Source: Brachionus manjavacas (Eukaryota > Rotifera > Eurotatoria > Ploima > Brachionidae). Taken from it: a stretch of 64,000 nt of DNA. Both the position numbers and the translations under genes were made by a program. Positions within the stretch are counted from its first letter, which is position 1. Each line of letters begins with the position of its first letter. This document shows, piece by piece, positions 1 through 10,985 of this stretch. The DNA lies in contig JAHQIY010000006.1 in NCBI GenBank assembly GCA_019054805.1, forward strand, positions 1,302,001 to 1,366,000. The letters run 5' to 3'. The notes under the pieces are model-generated. The model did no database searches. It was not told the origin of the DNA and saw nothing but the letters and a program-made list of their open reading frames with translations.

Positions 1-2
1 AA

Positions 3-167
3 TGGAAAAATCTTCCATTATCGGAATCATCTTGGATTCCTGAAAAGTATTTTAACAACCTTAAACTAATAAACGATTATAAATCAGGATTACAATTCGC
101 TAAATCTCAACGTCCAAAGCGAAAATGTTCATTAAACATTCTTATCATAGAAAGATTGTTGATCTAA
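3..167 (+). pseudogene. Ty3/gypsy pol C-terminus with chromodomain-like tail (partial, runs off the left edge)
   Basis: An open frame enters from the left edge and ends at TAA 165-167 after 54 codons. Its first 25 or so residues read WKNLPLSESSWIPEK and then a Y-x-x-L-x-L-I helix. This matches the second half of a chromodomain (W-K-G-x-x-x-S-E-x-T-W-E-P-E then N-L-x-x-x-L-I), which in chromovirus-type Ty3 elements follows the integrase and guides insertion to modified chromatin. A basic tail of about 25 residues follows. The envelope-like frame starts 155 bases downstream on the same strand, so both belong to one retroelement whose integrase should lie just outside the window. A host chromodomain gene is possible but less likely in this context. 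Confidence 0.6.
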
Positions 168-322
168 ATTCACTATGTAAAACTAAACCCTAAAATACTA
201 ATCACATATTGAATAAGTATTTTGATTTGAAATCTAACCAAAATGTTGTCAGTTCGAAAATAAAACTAAATGTTTTAGGAAAATTGAAACATTAAGTTTA
301 TGGAAATGGATATCATTGCTTG

Positions 323-1899
323 ATGAAAAAACATATTTTAGTTACATCAATGTCGTTTTGGGGTGAAAAATTTGAATCACTCAGAACAGAACCTGTAAAA
401 CTAACTAACGATGAATGCAAAATAATGGTTATTACTAGAAAATGCAGAGAATCGCCTATGAATTGTGATGCTGAAAATTGTACTTATTCTGCTAATCCAA
501 AAGCAATATTTTCATGGTTAAATGAAAGAAAAAGCGAAACATTTTCTTGTTCTTTCTCACCAAAATTAATAACAGCTAAAAATCAATTTGATCATTTATT
601 CGGTTTAAAATGTCAAGCTAAAGATCTTTTTTGTTATCTTCATGATTCCATTATAATATGGGATAAAACTGTTTATCACGAATGCCCACTATACAAAATC
701 ACTTTGGAAGATTTCAAATTTGAAAAAGATAGCGATATTTTAAAAAGTGAATCACATTTAGCAGTTCAAGCTTCCGGAATTCAATTAATTTGTAATATCT
801 CAGTCTTAACAACAGTTGAAGGAATATATCTGAGTAGAAAAATTACCCAAGATATAAATAACAAAGTACCTCAGAGTTCTACTGTTGAGGAAATGAAAGA
901 ATTATTACTTGCTGACAATGACTATAGAGTTTTCGAAGATATAAAACAAAAAAATGAAATGCTGTTTAATGAATGTTTAAATTTTAAATCGACGCTTAAC
1001 CTTTTTTCAAAAAATGAAGACAAATATCTAACACATTTTCTTAAAGATGGAAATTCAATTACCTTCTACACTACTATGGGGACAATTTATAAAGCGGACT
1101 GTTTGTCTGTAAGCGAAATAGAAATTTTGACGGATACACGCAATGAGAATACTTCGCAGTGCTTTACAGATCAACCTATTATTTTTAATATAAAGAATTC
1201 GTCAAAAACAGGATTTTTAACTTATAACAATATTATTAGGCAAGTATTTAATCTTGTACATTGTAATAGAGTCATACAATATATACAATTGGTAAACCAA
1301 AACTACACTATTGTTAGAAAAAATTTTCAATCTAGTGTTGTACCTAATTCAGAAATTCAATTTTTTAATTTTGATTACTTGGGAAATAAGATAAAAGAAT
1401 TAAAAGTTCATCATAATCCACTATTGCTTGATGGAATAGATCTTCTATCAACGTTTCAAGAAATAGTAAATCATGAAATGTCGGCTGGTACTTGGTATTC
1501 ACATTCGTCAGACACTTCTAATATCAAAGCGAACGTCATCGAAACAAAATTGGAAATAAAGAATGGTTTAAATATGATTTTTGGAAAACATTTGGAATTA
1601 TTGCGTTAGTCTGTACTAGTATTCTCATATTACTTCTTTTATTCCTAGGATGCAATTTCTGTGTCAAATGTTTCCCATACTGGACATTAAATTCAGAGAA
1701 AAATAAATTTTCTAACAATTTAGAAGAACAGCGAAAATCTGAATTTACAGAAAATCAAAAGAATGGTGCAAATAAACAAATAGAAATGATTACAATTTCA
1801 AAAGAAAAAATAAATGTTGAGCCCAATATTCAAAATCAAGAAAAAAGCAAAGAAAGTTTGGACTCAATCACAAATCAACTAATTTTTTCAACAAATTAA
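323..1899 (+). pseudogene. Envelope-like glycoprotein gene of an endogenous retroelement, frameshifted before the membrane anchor
   Basis: A frame of 428 codons runs from ATG 323 to TAG 1607-1609. It has 13 cysteines and five N-glycosylation sequons, a pattern of a cysteine-bridged ectodomain. No signal peptide is visible at the chosen start, so the true start may lie in a spliced or lost segment. Just before the stop the coding sense passes into the next frame. That frame stays open to TAA 1897-1899 and begins with one strongly hydrophobic stretch (about 1597-1665) followed by cysteines and a long polar, charged tail, as expected for a membrane anchor plus cytoplasmic tail. A one-base frameshift around 1500-1570 therefore separates ectodomain and anchor. 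The position after the pol tail suggests the third ORF of an env-bearing Ty3 element. I cannot assign it to a fusion-protein class. It could instead be a host gene with an unrecognised splice. Confidence 0.55.
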
Positions 1900-2051
1900 T
1901 GCTATAAATATTCTACCCTTGTTTAGTCCATTCGAGGACGAATGAATCTTTATGACCGATTTAATTCACAACTTATCTTTATTTAGATTCTTTATGATTA
2001 ATGACCTTTTTAAGATACAACTACTGAATATAAATAGAAGTTGTAATTCTT

Positions 2052-2062
2052 AAAAAGGAGAG
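2052..2062 (+). other. Candidate polypurine tract before a 3' LTR
   Basis: An eleven-base all-purine run (AAAAAGGAGAG) lies about 150 bases after the end of the envelope-like gene, the usual place for the plus-strand primer of a Ty3 element. The LTR expected after it cannot be delimited because the 5' copy is outside the window. A short inverted motif, CATTCG...CGAATG, lies at about 1930-1945. Confidence 0.3.
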
Positions 2063-2218
2063 CTTTTTTACTTGTATTTTTTCCTATTTACTTTAATTTA
2101 ATAATAAACGTTTATTCAACACGATTTTGTTCTTTGTCTTCATTCTATCTCCTCTGAAGTTAATCGAAGGTATTCAGGTCAAATTCCGTAGACTAACATA
2201 TATGATAGACTAAGATAT

Positions 2219-2298
2219 GGCACATTGATGCGTAATATTTTTGAGGAAATTCAAAAAGTCAAATTTTAATATTTTTTTAAATTAACTTTTGATAAATA
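2219..2298 (+). repeat. 80-bp dispersed repeat, copy 1
   Basis: Matches 5227-5306 in the same orientation with a single visible mismatch. The second copy lies inside the MULE relic at 4722-6578, next to the inner end of its left inverted repeat, so this copy is probably a fragment of the same element family. Confidence 0.75.
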
Positions 2299-3359
2299 CA
2301 TTTGGACATAGTATTTAGAATTAATATTAGGTTTTAAAACTTATTTGAAAATATTTTATTTTAGATTTTATTTTAAAATAAAAAAAATAATTTATCGATG
2401 TTTAAAAAAATTAATAAAAAAGAATTTTTTAACACTCAAATCAATTAAAAAAAATAAAATATATTAATTTAAAAAAAATAATTTGATTACTGCCTGTTTT
2501 AAACACCAACAGTTATTTGATCTTTAAGTTTTGGAAGTTTTGAGAAAAATATCGAGTTTTTAACTGACGCTGCTTAAAATTTCGGCAGAAATATCTCATA
2601 TTAAGCTTTTTTTAAGAATTTTAGATTTTGAAAATGTTTTAATTAATTAATTTAAAAATTTTTAAGAATTGTATTTTATTTATCGAAATTTAACAATAAT
2701 GGTACTGATCATCATCAAATTTAAATGTAATTTTTTGTGCAAAGAAATTATTCAAATTTAATAATGATGGTTCATAGGTATAATGTTGAATACCGTATTA
2801 ACAAGTTCAACAACTAAAGAGTCTAAGAATTTAAGGTTTTATGAGGTAAAAAATTCCTTCTCATCTTAATATTTCCTTAGAAAAGCTAATTTAGTAGGTA
2901 AATTAAATAGGGAAAATTAAAATATTTTTCTTTCCAAGAAAAAATTTGATAAAACTAGTCACTTACTTTAGTTTTTTTTGTCACCACCAGGAAGTTTAGG
3001 TCAATGTTTTTGTATTAAAATTGTGAAGTCAAAAAATTGATTTTTAAATCCTTTATTCAAAATTTAACGCCTCACTTTGTTTATATCATTCGCCAAAAGA
3101 ATCTAAATCTTTCGTTTTTGAAACCTATCTTTAAAAAATAAAACGATTTCGGACCAAATTGATTGATTGTTCATTGTCAAAGGTGAATTAACATTTAAAT
3201 GTAATGTTTGTTTTTTGGCGTTTCTGGAAGTGGACCTTATATATCTTCGCTTAGAATATCAAATGGGCTGTCGAAATTGATAAATGGTTATTACGTATTT
3301 TTTTATGGATACCAAATTTTTGTCACTGAACATAGGGCTTTTTTTTCGTCATTTATCTA

Positions 3360-3525
3360 ATGGTTTATATTTTAGTGTTTGAATTACAAAATGTATCCAA
3401 GTTAAAATAACATTCAAAAAGTGAGATGTTTCAAATATTTTTTCAGTTTCAATAGAAAAAAAAAATTTAATTTAAATTGCAATATTTTTATATTTGAAAT
3501 TAAACTCTTTCGTGAAATAGAAAGA
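3360..3525 (+). repeat. Dispersed ~160-bp repeat family, copy 1
   Basis: The first ~93 bases match 40390-40482 with few differences, sharing the stretch GTGTTTGAATTACAAAATGT. The last part (about 3470-3525) resembles the inverted copy at 41240-41400. No coding capacity is seen, so it is probably a non-autonomous transposon fragment. Confidence 0.6.
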
Positions 3526-4819
3526 TTTTAATTTTTTTTTGAAATTTCGAAAATTCTATTTTAACTTTTTAACAATTCATTTATTTATATTTACCGAGCA
3601 AATAATCCTTTAGAATAAAAATACTTGAATTGTCAGGAAATTACAGACTGAAGGATTATTTAAATGATTGATTTTCTTTTTTTTTGGTATTTCTCACATG
3701 TTCTTGTTCTTGCGAAAGCCACCATTTTCTTTTATAATTCTAGACTTCAGCAAGTATCCTGTAATCCGGAATAAATTTCCGTTTATTTAGTAGCCGAGTT
3801 GATTTTTTTAAAATCACTGCAAAATCTCTCTAAACCATAATTCTTTTTAAGAGCACTATTTTTGATACCAATGGACTTTTTTGCTTTGAAATTTTTCGTT
3901 GTTTAAGAATACAAATTACCATTTTTTCAATCTTTTCTTGCTTTACATGTGTTAGGTCTACTCTTTCCTGTGTTATATTTAAATATATTTTAATCACACT
4001 AACGGATGTCTCCTTTTTCTTTTGAATAATGTCTCTAAATTTATTTTTAAAATTAATTATTTCCTTTACCTATCTGTTAAAGGTAATCTTCAGATCAATT
4101 AATCAAATTTTATACATAAATTTATATTTTTATCTTTTATTTTAAAGGTTTTTTTAAAAACATTTCGAAATTACGAATCCATTCCTTTAGCTGGGTCGAT
4201 GAAATGTTGTTTGCTGTGTTGTAACTTCAGTATTCCAATTGTTGAATATAAAAGCAATGTTATTTGCGTTAGCTTAGTTCGACATTACTAGCGAGAAAAC
4301 GTTAAAAAGCCAATCTTGCTTCATGATCAAATTCGATGAAATGATGTCGAACTAAAACTTTTATAAAATATGCGTTTTCAATTGAATAAAAAGATTATCT
4401 ATTTTTTTGGTTTATGTACCCGTCTTACATTTGAAGGATCACTGATGAGAGTTTTCCAGGTAATTTAGAAATCGTCTAGGCACCACTTTGACGAACGGAG
4501 ATTTGTCCTTCACGAGAATAAATAAGAAAAAGAACAAAAAAACTTTTTATGGAAAATCATTTTTTGCTTTCAAACTTTTTTTTGTTACTCGAAAAAATAT
4601 ATATATATACTAAGGCCGGGTGGCAGATCCAAATAGCCTTTGACTCGTTGGTGACCAAAGTGTCGAGGAATTGGTCAAGCAAAATTTAAAAGAAATATAC
4701 ATATTTTTTTAATAATATAACGGGTGTTCAAAAAAGAATGTTCAAAATTTTGAGATTTTAAAAATATTTCTATAGAGCAAATTTAACCAAATTTTGTTCA
4801 GTTATTTTGTATCATCTAA

Positions 4820-5095
4820 CTCGACTTGATTGCCTCCTGGATCGACTCGGTTATTCGATTAAAGAAATTTTTCTAAAAAAAAAAGGGAAAAGAAAAATGA
4901 AAAAACTTGAATAATAATTATTGAAATCAAAAGAAAGTTAAAAATATTAACATTTAAAATTTAAATTATTAGAAGTTGCTCTTCTTTTGTCTTAAACCTA
5001 ATTATTTTATTCTTATTCTTAATTATTTTATTAATATTATTTTTTTAAATCGCCTTTAAGGCGTCTATTGAATAAATGAATAAAAATAAATAAAT
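4820..5095 (+). mobile_element. 5'-truncated LINE 3' end inserted in the MULE left inverted repeat
   Basis: This segment is missing from the right inverted repeat of the surrounding MULE, so it is a later insertion. It ends in a hairpin CGCC-TTTAA-GGCG (5051-5063) followed by an A-rich tail with AATAAATAA-type units, like the LINE tails near 35.4, 41.2, 43.8, 54.7 and 55.1 kb. No reading frame is retained. Confidence 0.6.
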
Positions 5096-5226
5096 AATAA
5101 TTAAAAAAATATAAAAAAACTAGTTGTTGCAATTTTATTATTAGAAATAGGCCACCTGGAACACCTTTACCTAAATATGACGAGTGTCCTTTGATTTGGA
5201 GCTTTCTTTCGTAAGATATGGCATAA

Positions 5227-5306
5227 GGCACATTGATGCGTAATATTTTTGAGGAAATTCAAAAAGTCAAATTTTAATATTTTTTTAAAATAACTTTTGA
5301 TAAATA
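5227..5306 (+). repeat. 80-bp dispersed repeat, copy 2
   Basis: Partner of 2219-2298. It sits within the MULE relic, just inside its left inverted repeat. Confidence 0.75.
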
Positions 5307-5725
5307 AATGGTAAAAAAATGATCAAGGGCTCATTTTTATCTGTTTTTTTTGCTCTTAAAAATAGGGGTATTATTAATCGATCTCATACATTACTTAAAC
5401 GATCACTTAATAAAATATATTATTTTATTTTTTCTATTTATGATATTATTTATTCGATTAATTTGATTAATTAACTGTCTCTAATAATAAATATTTATGT
5501 ATCCTGAGTTTTTTGTCACTATATTTACTGAAGATGAGTATGATTATGATGAATATAGCTCTTAACTTAATTAATGAACAGTTGAAATTATCTCTTGATT
5601 TAATTTAATTATTTCCTTTGAGAGTTTTTTTTGTGGATATTTTTTTTCAAAATTTCAAAAATTCAAAAATTTTTCAAAAATGTCTAACCAACAATTGATA
5701 CTCAACTCTTTACCAAGACATATGA

Positions 5726-6133
5726 CTAGCTAGTTGTTCCTGTCCTTCCTTCTTTAAAGATCATATTTGTAAGCATCTTGTTGGCTTTGCTGCAAATATG
5801 AAACTTGTCAAAATACCAATCGAAGCTAAACAAGTTATTATTGGACAAAAACCTAGAAGAGGTAGACCGTGTATGTCTAAAAATGCGCTTGAGTATCAAT
5901 CAGAAGCAGATAAAGAAGAGAGAGTTGTCAGCTCAATCAAAGTTCTAAAGCGAAAGATAACAGAAGTAGAGGAAGAAATTCCACAAGAAACAGTTATACC
6001 AACAAAAAAGAACAAAAAAACAATTGATAAGGAAGCTGAAAAAGTAGTGCAAGCATCAACCAGCAGTGATATAAGTAAGAAAGTAGAAGCTCCACTAAAG
6101 AGAGGTAGAGGTAGACCAAGAAAAAACTTATAA
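5726..6133 (+). pseudogene. MULE transposase C-terminus: SWIM zinc finger and AT-hook tail
   Basis: Open from just after TGA 5723-5725 to TAA 6131-6133. It starts with SCSCPSFFKDHICKH, a C-x-C-x8-C-x-H SWIM zinc finger typical of the C-terminus of MULE transposases. About 110 residues follow, rich in Lys and Glu, with two AT-hook-like motifs (KPRRGRP and the terminal GRGRPRK). The catalytic DDE region upstream is absent or unrecognisable. The same SWIM plus RGRPRK layout recurs in the transposase at 35817-36977. As a stand-alone protein it would be a 110-residue AT-hook peptide (ATG 5798), but its place between inverted repeats argues for a relic. Confidence 0.7.
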
Positions 6134-6587
6134 GATATTATTTTATTTGAAATTATTTGAAATTTTTTATAATTCTTTTTTTTTTAATCAATTTAATAAA
6201 TAAAAATAAGAGATACTTTAAGTAAAATTAGTTGCTGTTTTATTTAATTTAGGAGACAGATTAATAAATATAAGTTAAGGGTATTTAGTAAAATAAGAGA
6301 TAGAAAAATATTAGTTATCGATTAAGTAATTTTAGAGATCGATTAAATACCTCCCTTTAAAATATACAATAAAAACATCAAAGGACACTCGTCATTTTTA
6401 GGTATAGGTGTTGCAGATGGCCTATTTCTGTTAATAAAAATTGGAACAACTAGTTTTTTTATATTTTTTTAATTATTAGATGATCCAAAATAACTGAACA
6501 AAATTTGGTTAAATTTAGTCTATGGGAACATATTTTTTTTAAATCTCAAAATTTTGAACATTCTTTTTTGAAAACCCCTTATTTAAC

Positions 6588-7970
6588 TCTGAGAAAAATT
6601 TGAATTTGATATAAAAATGCATTTTTTAGACAAATTTCTTCAAAAAAATTAATTAAATTTGATACTAAGTATAATTGATTTTTTTAATCTTAAAATAAGA
6701 TATAATTGAGCAAATTTTTATAAGACTACATAATTAATATCTAAAGTTAATGATTATAAAGAAATTAAAAAGTTGATTTTATAATTTTTAAAATTATGAA
6801 AAATTATTTAAATAGGAGGATATGTATCAAAGAGTGTTTAAGTCATAGAAAGAAGACACAAAAAAACACAAATATACACTATATCATTGTTTCAGTTTCG
6901 CTTCTATAAATCTTGAAAAAAATTTCCTATTAAATATGGATAATTTTATTAACAATTTCCAAAATATTTACCTTAGCTTAAATCTTTTATCATCTTCACG
7001 GAATAAAAAAGATTAACGTTCAGCTATCTACTTAATAATTACAATGCTAATTATGTGTTTTTTTTAAAAAAACATTTATTTTTTTTAAATCAAGAAGTTA
7101 ATAAAAATTCTATTTAAAATATTGAAATTTATTATTTATATTATTTGAACTAAACTAGAAAAATATAATTAAAAATTAACTTTATTTTTCTCATTTATTA
7201 TCTCTTTCTAATTTTTTCAGTGTTTATGTTTGAAAAACATATTTACGCTATTGTTTATTGAATAAATATTAAAATAATTAACCAAAAGATGGTCTATATT
7301 TTGAAAATAACTTGTCACATTCATTAAATGTTTCTTGATTTTAAAATAATCAAAACGGTTATTGATTAATTGGTCACTTAAAATATGAAGAGATATTGAT
7401 GTAAATATTAATATTAAAAACATCGCTTCTTATATATTAAAAATTATATATAAATGAAGCTTAAATTCGTCCTTCTTTTTTACAAAAAATAATTAATTTT
7501 TAATTATTAATTGAAAATGTTTTAAACCCAACAAAAAATATTAAATATTTTTCAATAATTCAATGCTTAAGCAAAATAGAATTTTAAATGAAACTCATGA
7601 GAAAAACAAGAGAATTAAATGAAATTCATTTTTTAAAGAAATAAAAGTACCAAATTTTTTATTTTCCTGAAATAACAGGAAACTATGTACCCACCTAAAT
7701 CTATTTGCTCGAAATTTTTTAAAAATTATTTCCTTTTTCCGAAATTATGAAAACTTAACATTTTTCGTTATGAAAAAGTTCCAAAATTATTTTTGTTCAC
7801 TCGAGTTATTTTTATATAAAGTTTATTTCTGAAAAAAAATTCCCACTCATCAATTTTTTTCTAGTAAAAACATTATTTGATAAATTTTTTTAGTTTTTTT
7901 AGAATTAAGTATTTGAATTAAAAATATAGAATATATTTAATAAATATTGACAAAATATTTAAAAAAAATG
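6588..7970. other. Gene-free A+T-rich stretch
   Basis: Only low-complexity A+T sequence is seen. The one longer frame on the minus strand (7217-7423) is made of A+T-biased residues (Ile, Asn, Phe, Tyr, Lys) and resembles nothing. Confidence 0.6.
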
Positions 7971-8042
7971 AGGGGGCATCCGGGATTGAACCGGAGACCT
8001 CTCGATCTGCAGTCGAATGCTCTACCACTGAGCTATACCCCC
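7971..8042 (-). tRNA. trnC-GCA: tRNA-Cys (GCA)
   Basis: The complement folds as a standard 72-nt cloverleaf: acceptor GGGGGTA pairing with TGCCCCC, anticodon loop CTGCAGA with anticodon GCA, T arm GGTTCAATCCC and discriminator U, which is normal for Cys. A T8 run follows the 3' end on this strand and serves as RNA polymerase III terminator. It is identical to the copy at 10485-10556. Confidence 0.95.
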
Positions 8043-8112
8043 TTCATATTTTTGGTCAAGATAAAATTCATTTTTTTCCAATGACACTAAGCTTTAGTCG
8101 AGCAAAAAAAAG

Positions 8113-8185
8113 TGCCGAAACTCGGGATCGAACCAAGGACCTTTAGATCTTCAGTCTAACGCTCTCCCAACTGAGCTATTTCGGC
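8113..8185 (-). tRNA. trnF-GAA: tRNA-Phe (GAA)
   Basis: A 73-nt cloverleaf on the complement: acceptor GCCGAAA pairing with TTTCGGC, anticodon loop CTGAAGA with anticodon GAA, discriminator A. A T8 terminator follows. It lies 70 bp upstream of tRNA-Cys in the same direction and is identical to the copy at 10342-10414. Confidence 0.95.
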
Positions 8186-8187
8186 TA

Positions 8188-10339
8188 ATATCTGTATCAC
8201 CTTACTTATTCTTTATTATTATAGATATTTTTCAATAAAATTTTTTTAATAAAATTTATGGTCATAAAGCATTACTTAAATTCCGAGCTAGAGTTTAAGT
8301 TTGATGGCAATTTTAGTAATAAAAAACACTTAATTAATCATTAAGGTATTTTTTTTTAATTTTATTAATTATAAAATATATTTAATACAAGTTTGTCTTC
8401 ATTTAAATCAATATTTACTAAAAAATATAACCTTGGCAAAGATGTCTTAGTCTTTATTTAAGTTTGTCAATTATTTGTCAGGTTTAAGGTTAATTTAATA
8501 GATTTAGTTTGTTATCGTTCTAGAATTAATATTTTCTTAATTTAAAATTTCTAATAAATTAGGAAAAAATTTTTGTAGAGAAAAAAACAGAGGTGGAATA
8601 TTTTTGAATAATTAGAAATATTGAATTTTCTTGATTAATTTGTTTGAAGCTTTACAAAATGAAAAAATTCTAAGGATTCTCTAAGAGAACACTGGAAATT
8701 AGAGCTGTTTTATTTATTCAATTTTTAAATTTTTTTAGGGATTTATTTTTATGGCCTTGAAGATAATTTTTTAGAGCATAAATTCAAACTGTTATTTTTT
8801 ATCTCGTTTGACGATTATTAACTTTTAAATATCAGTTTTCACTAAGGAATTCTAAATTTGATTATTCTAAATCGACTTTAAATATTTGAAATTTAGTAAT
8901 TTTTGCATCATTCATTTATGATGTAGGAGATTAGATATTACATCTTGGAATTCGTTCCTGAATTTTATAGCTCCAATTGTAAAAAATAATTTTTTAATTG
9001 AAAAATGTCACCTTAGGTCGCCTTTAAGGATTTAGGATTTAATTAAAAGAAAATTTGTTTTCAAAACACCTTTTATTTTTTCCACTAGTTTAGACAAGAG
9101 AGCAAATTTTATTTTGATAAAGTTTTTTGTTTTATTTTTTAATAATTTATGGTTTGAAAAAAATTAATCTGTTTAATTGAGTTATTTTTAATAGTTCTTG
9201 AAATGAAGCGGCAGAAGTCTATTTTAGTTTTTTTGTTAGAAAATTCATTACCATTAACCATTGCTTAATGCATGCTTTTACCACTTCTTTGAAATTTTTA
9301 AACAAATTAGACTAGTCATTCATACTTAGAATTTCATTAAAGCAATTATGAGATTTTTTTTAATAAGTTTTCGGCTTAATGGAATAAATACATTTTCACC
9401 TGCATTTACCTGCTTATTAAATGTAAAGTATTTTAAATCTACCTAAGCATAAATCATCAGATATTTTTTTTTAAATTTTTTCATACAAACATTTGAAAAT
9501 TTTTTAATCTTTTTATTAACTCTAACTGATTGATTTTTTTAGGGAAAATAAAAAAAATCAAAATATTTCCGTTTGACCAAGTTGGTTTTTTTTTATCAGT
9601 AATTTAAAAATAATTTATCATCTTGGTGACGGTAAAATAATGACTAGTCTCATGTACCTTAGAAATAAATTTGTTTTTCAATATTTTTTAAGGTTTTTGC
9701 TTTTTTCGTGTAAAGTTTATGATTTTTATTGTTTTCATTCAAATTGTGACAGTAAATAGTAGAACTTTTTTTCTTCATTAAAAATAAAATGATTTTCAAA
9801 AAATAATTTATTTTATAAGAATTTCAAACAGAAACTTAAGTTATCAATTTTTTCTTAAAATTTCTTATGATTTATTGATGAGGTATTTTAAGATAATTTT
9901 TCTAATTTTTTAATAAAAGCTGAAATATATTTATTTAAAATTTTTTAACAATTCAATCAATAGTTCAAAATTTATGCTAAATTGTCAAATTAAAGAATTT
10001 ATTTAAGAGAAAAAAAAACTTTACAGGTTTTTTAACAATATGTTTACTACTACTACCCTTGGTGGTCATGAGAAATACATGTCTAAAAATTTAGCTTGTC
10101 ATTTTTTAAGAATTTTTCAAAATTCTTAAATTTTAGCTATGCTTTTATTTACATTTTTCATTAACATTCTCCCAGAAATTAAAAATTAAATAAAATCTGT
10201 TTATTTTGTTTCCAATTGGAAACTTTCAATAAATTTTTAATTAATATTTTCAAAAAGCAATTAATTCTTAAAATAAATTCGAATTTTTTCGAATTTTATT
10301 TTTAAAAACAGATGAAATTAATTTACATGGTTTAGATAT
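8188..10339. other. Gene-free spacer between the inverted tRNA pairs
   Basis: About 2.15 kb of A+T-rich sequence with no recognisable gene or repeat. The two tRNA arms flank it in opposite orientation. Confidence 0.6.
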
Positions 10340-10341
10340 GA

Positions 10342-10414
10342 GCCGAAATAGCTCAGTTGGGAGAGCGTTAGACTGAAGATCTAAAGGTCCTTGGTTCGAT
10401 CCCGAGTTTCGGCA
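10342..10414 (+). tRNA. trnF-GAA: tRNA-Phe (GAA)
   Basis: Same 73-nt sequence as 8113-8185, on the plus strand. Anticodon GAA, discriminator A, followed by a T8 terminator. Confidence 0.95.
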
Positions 10415-10484
10415 CTTTTTTTTGCTCGACTAAAGCTTAGTGTCATTGGAAAAAAATGAATTTTATCTTGACGAAAAATATGAA

Positions 10485-10556
10485 GGGGGTATAGCTCAGT
10501 GGTAGAGCATTCGACTGCAGATCGAGAGGTCTCCGGTTCAATCCCGGATGCCCCCT
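10485..10556 (+). tRNA. trnC-GCA: tRNA-Cys (GCA)
   Basis: Same 72-nt sequence as 7971-8042, on the plus strand. The downstream T run has only four bases (TCGTTTTGC), so termination may be weaker than at the left copy. Confidence 0.95.
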
Positions 10557-10985
10557 CGTTTTGCTAATTTTTTTCTAATTTAAATTATACTTATCGAAGG
10601 CTTAATGAAAAATGATCTTAAAATTATTCAAATTGACTTAAAACATTTTTTTTTAGTTTATTATTCAAAGTTTTTTTTAGTGAAGCTGATAAAATTCACA
10701 AGATTTTTTAAAACAAAAATAACAACATTTTAGTCTGCGTTGTTAGATAAAACAAATCTATTTTTAAAAAATTTTACGATTAGTTTAAATTGATGCTAAA
10801 TTAGATTCATAAATTTCACATTTAAAAATTTAATTTCGAAACTAATAAGCAGCTTAATTTGAACATTAATTCAAAGTGTGTCTGTCAATGCGACTCAAGT
10901 GCTAAAACTAACAAAAAAAAAACAAATTCTAAAAATAATTTTTATTTCAAGATACATTTTTGAAATCAAAAATTTAAAAAAAAAA

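Larger units (their letters stand above)
2063..4712. other. Gene-free A+T-rich stretch
   Basis: Apart from the two repeats listed separately, only low-complexity A+T sequence is visible, plus a short inverted motif (TTAGTTCGACAT near 4273 and its complement near 4345). No open frame on either strand looks like a protein. Confidence 0.6.
4722..6578 (+). mobile_element. MULE (Mutator-like) relic with ~200-bp terminal inverted repeats
   Basis: The left end (4722-4819 plus 5096-5195) is the reverse complement of the right end (6377-6578) with few differences. The outermost bases are GGGTGTTCAAAAAAGAATG and GGGGTTTTCAAAAAAGAATG. The flanking nonamers TAATATAAC (4713-4721) and TTATTTAAC (6579-6587) agree at 7 of 9 positions, consistent with a decayed 9-bp target duplication of Mutator type; the exact end is uncertain by one base. 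The left repeat is split by a LINE 3'-end fragment (4820-5095). Inside lies only the C-terminal end of a transposase (5726-6133), so the element is deleted and inactive. Confidence 0.75.
7969..8187 (-). repeat. tRNA pair inverted duplication, left arm
   Basis: Both tRNA genes and the 70-bp spacer between them are the reverse complement of 10340-10558. I see one substitution in the spacer (GACC versus GACG) and no indels. Homology stops within a few bases outside the tRNAs. Confidence 0.9.
10340..10558 (+). repeat. tRNA pair inverted duplication, right arm
   Basis: Mirror of 7969-8187, with both tRNA genes in the same relative order and the spacer retained. Confidence 0.9.

Noticed and set aside
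5037..5231. Minus-strand frame of 64 residues
   Set aside because: It lies across the LINE tail and the MULE inverted repeat and is a chance frame.
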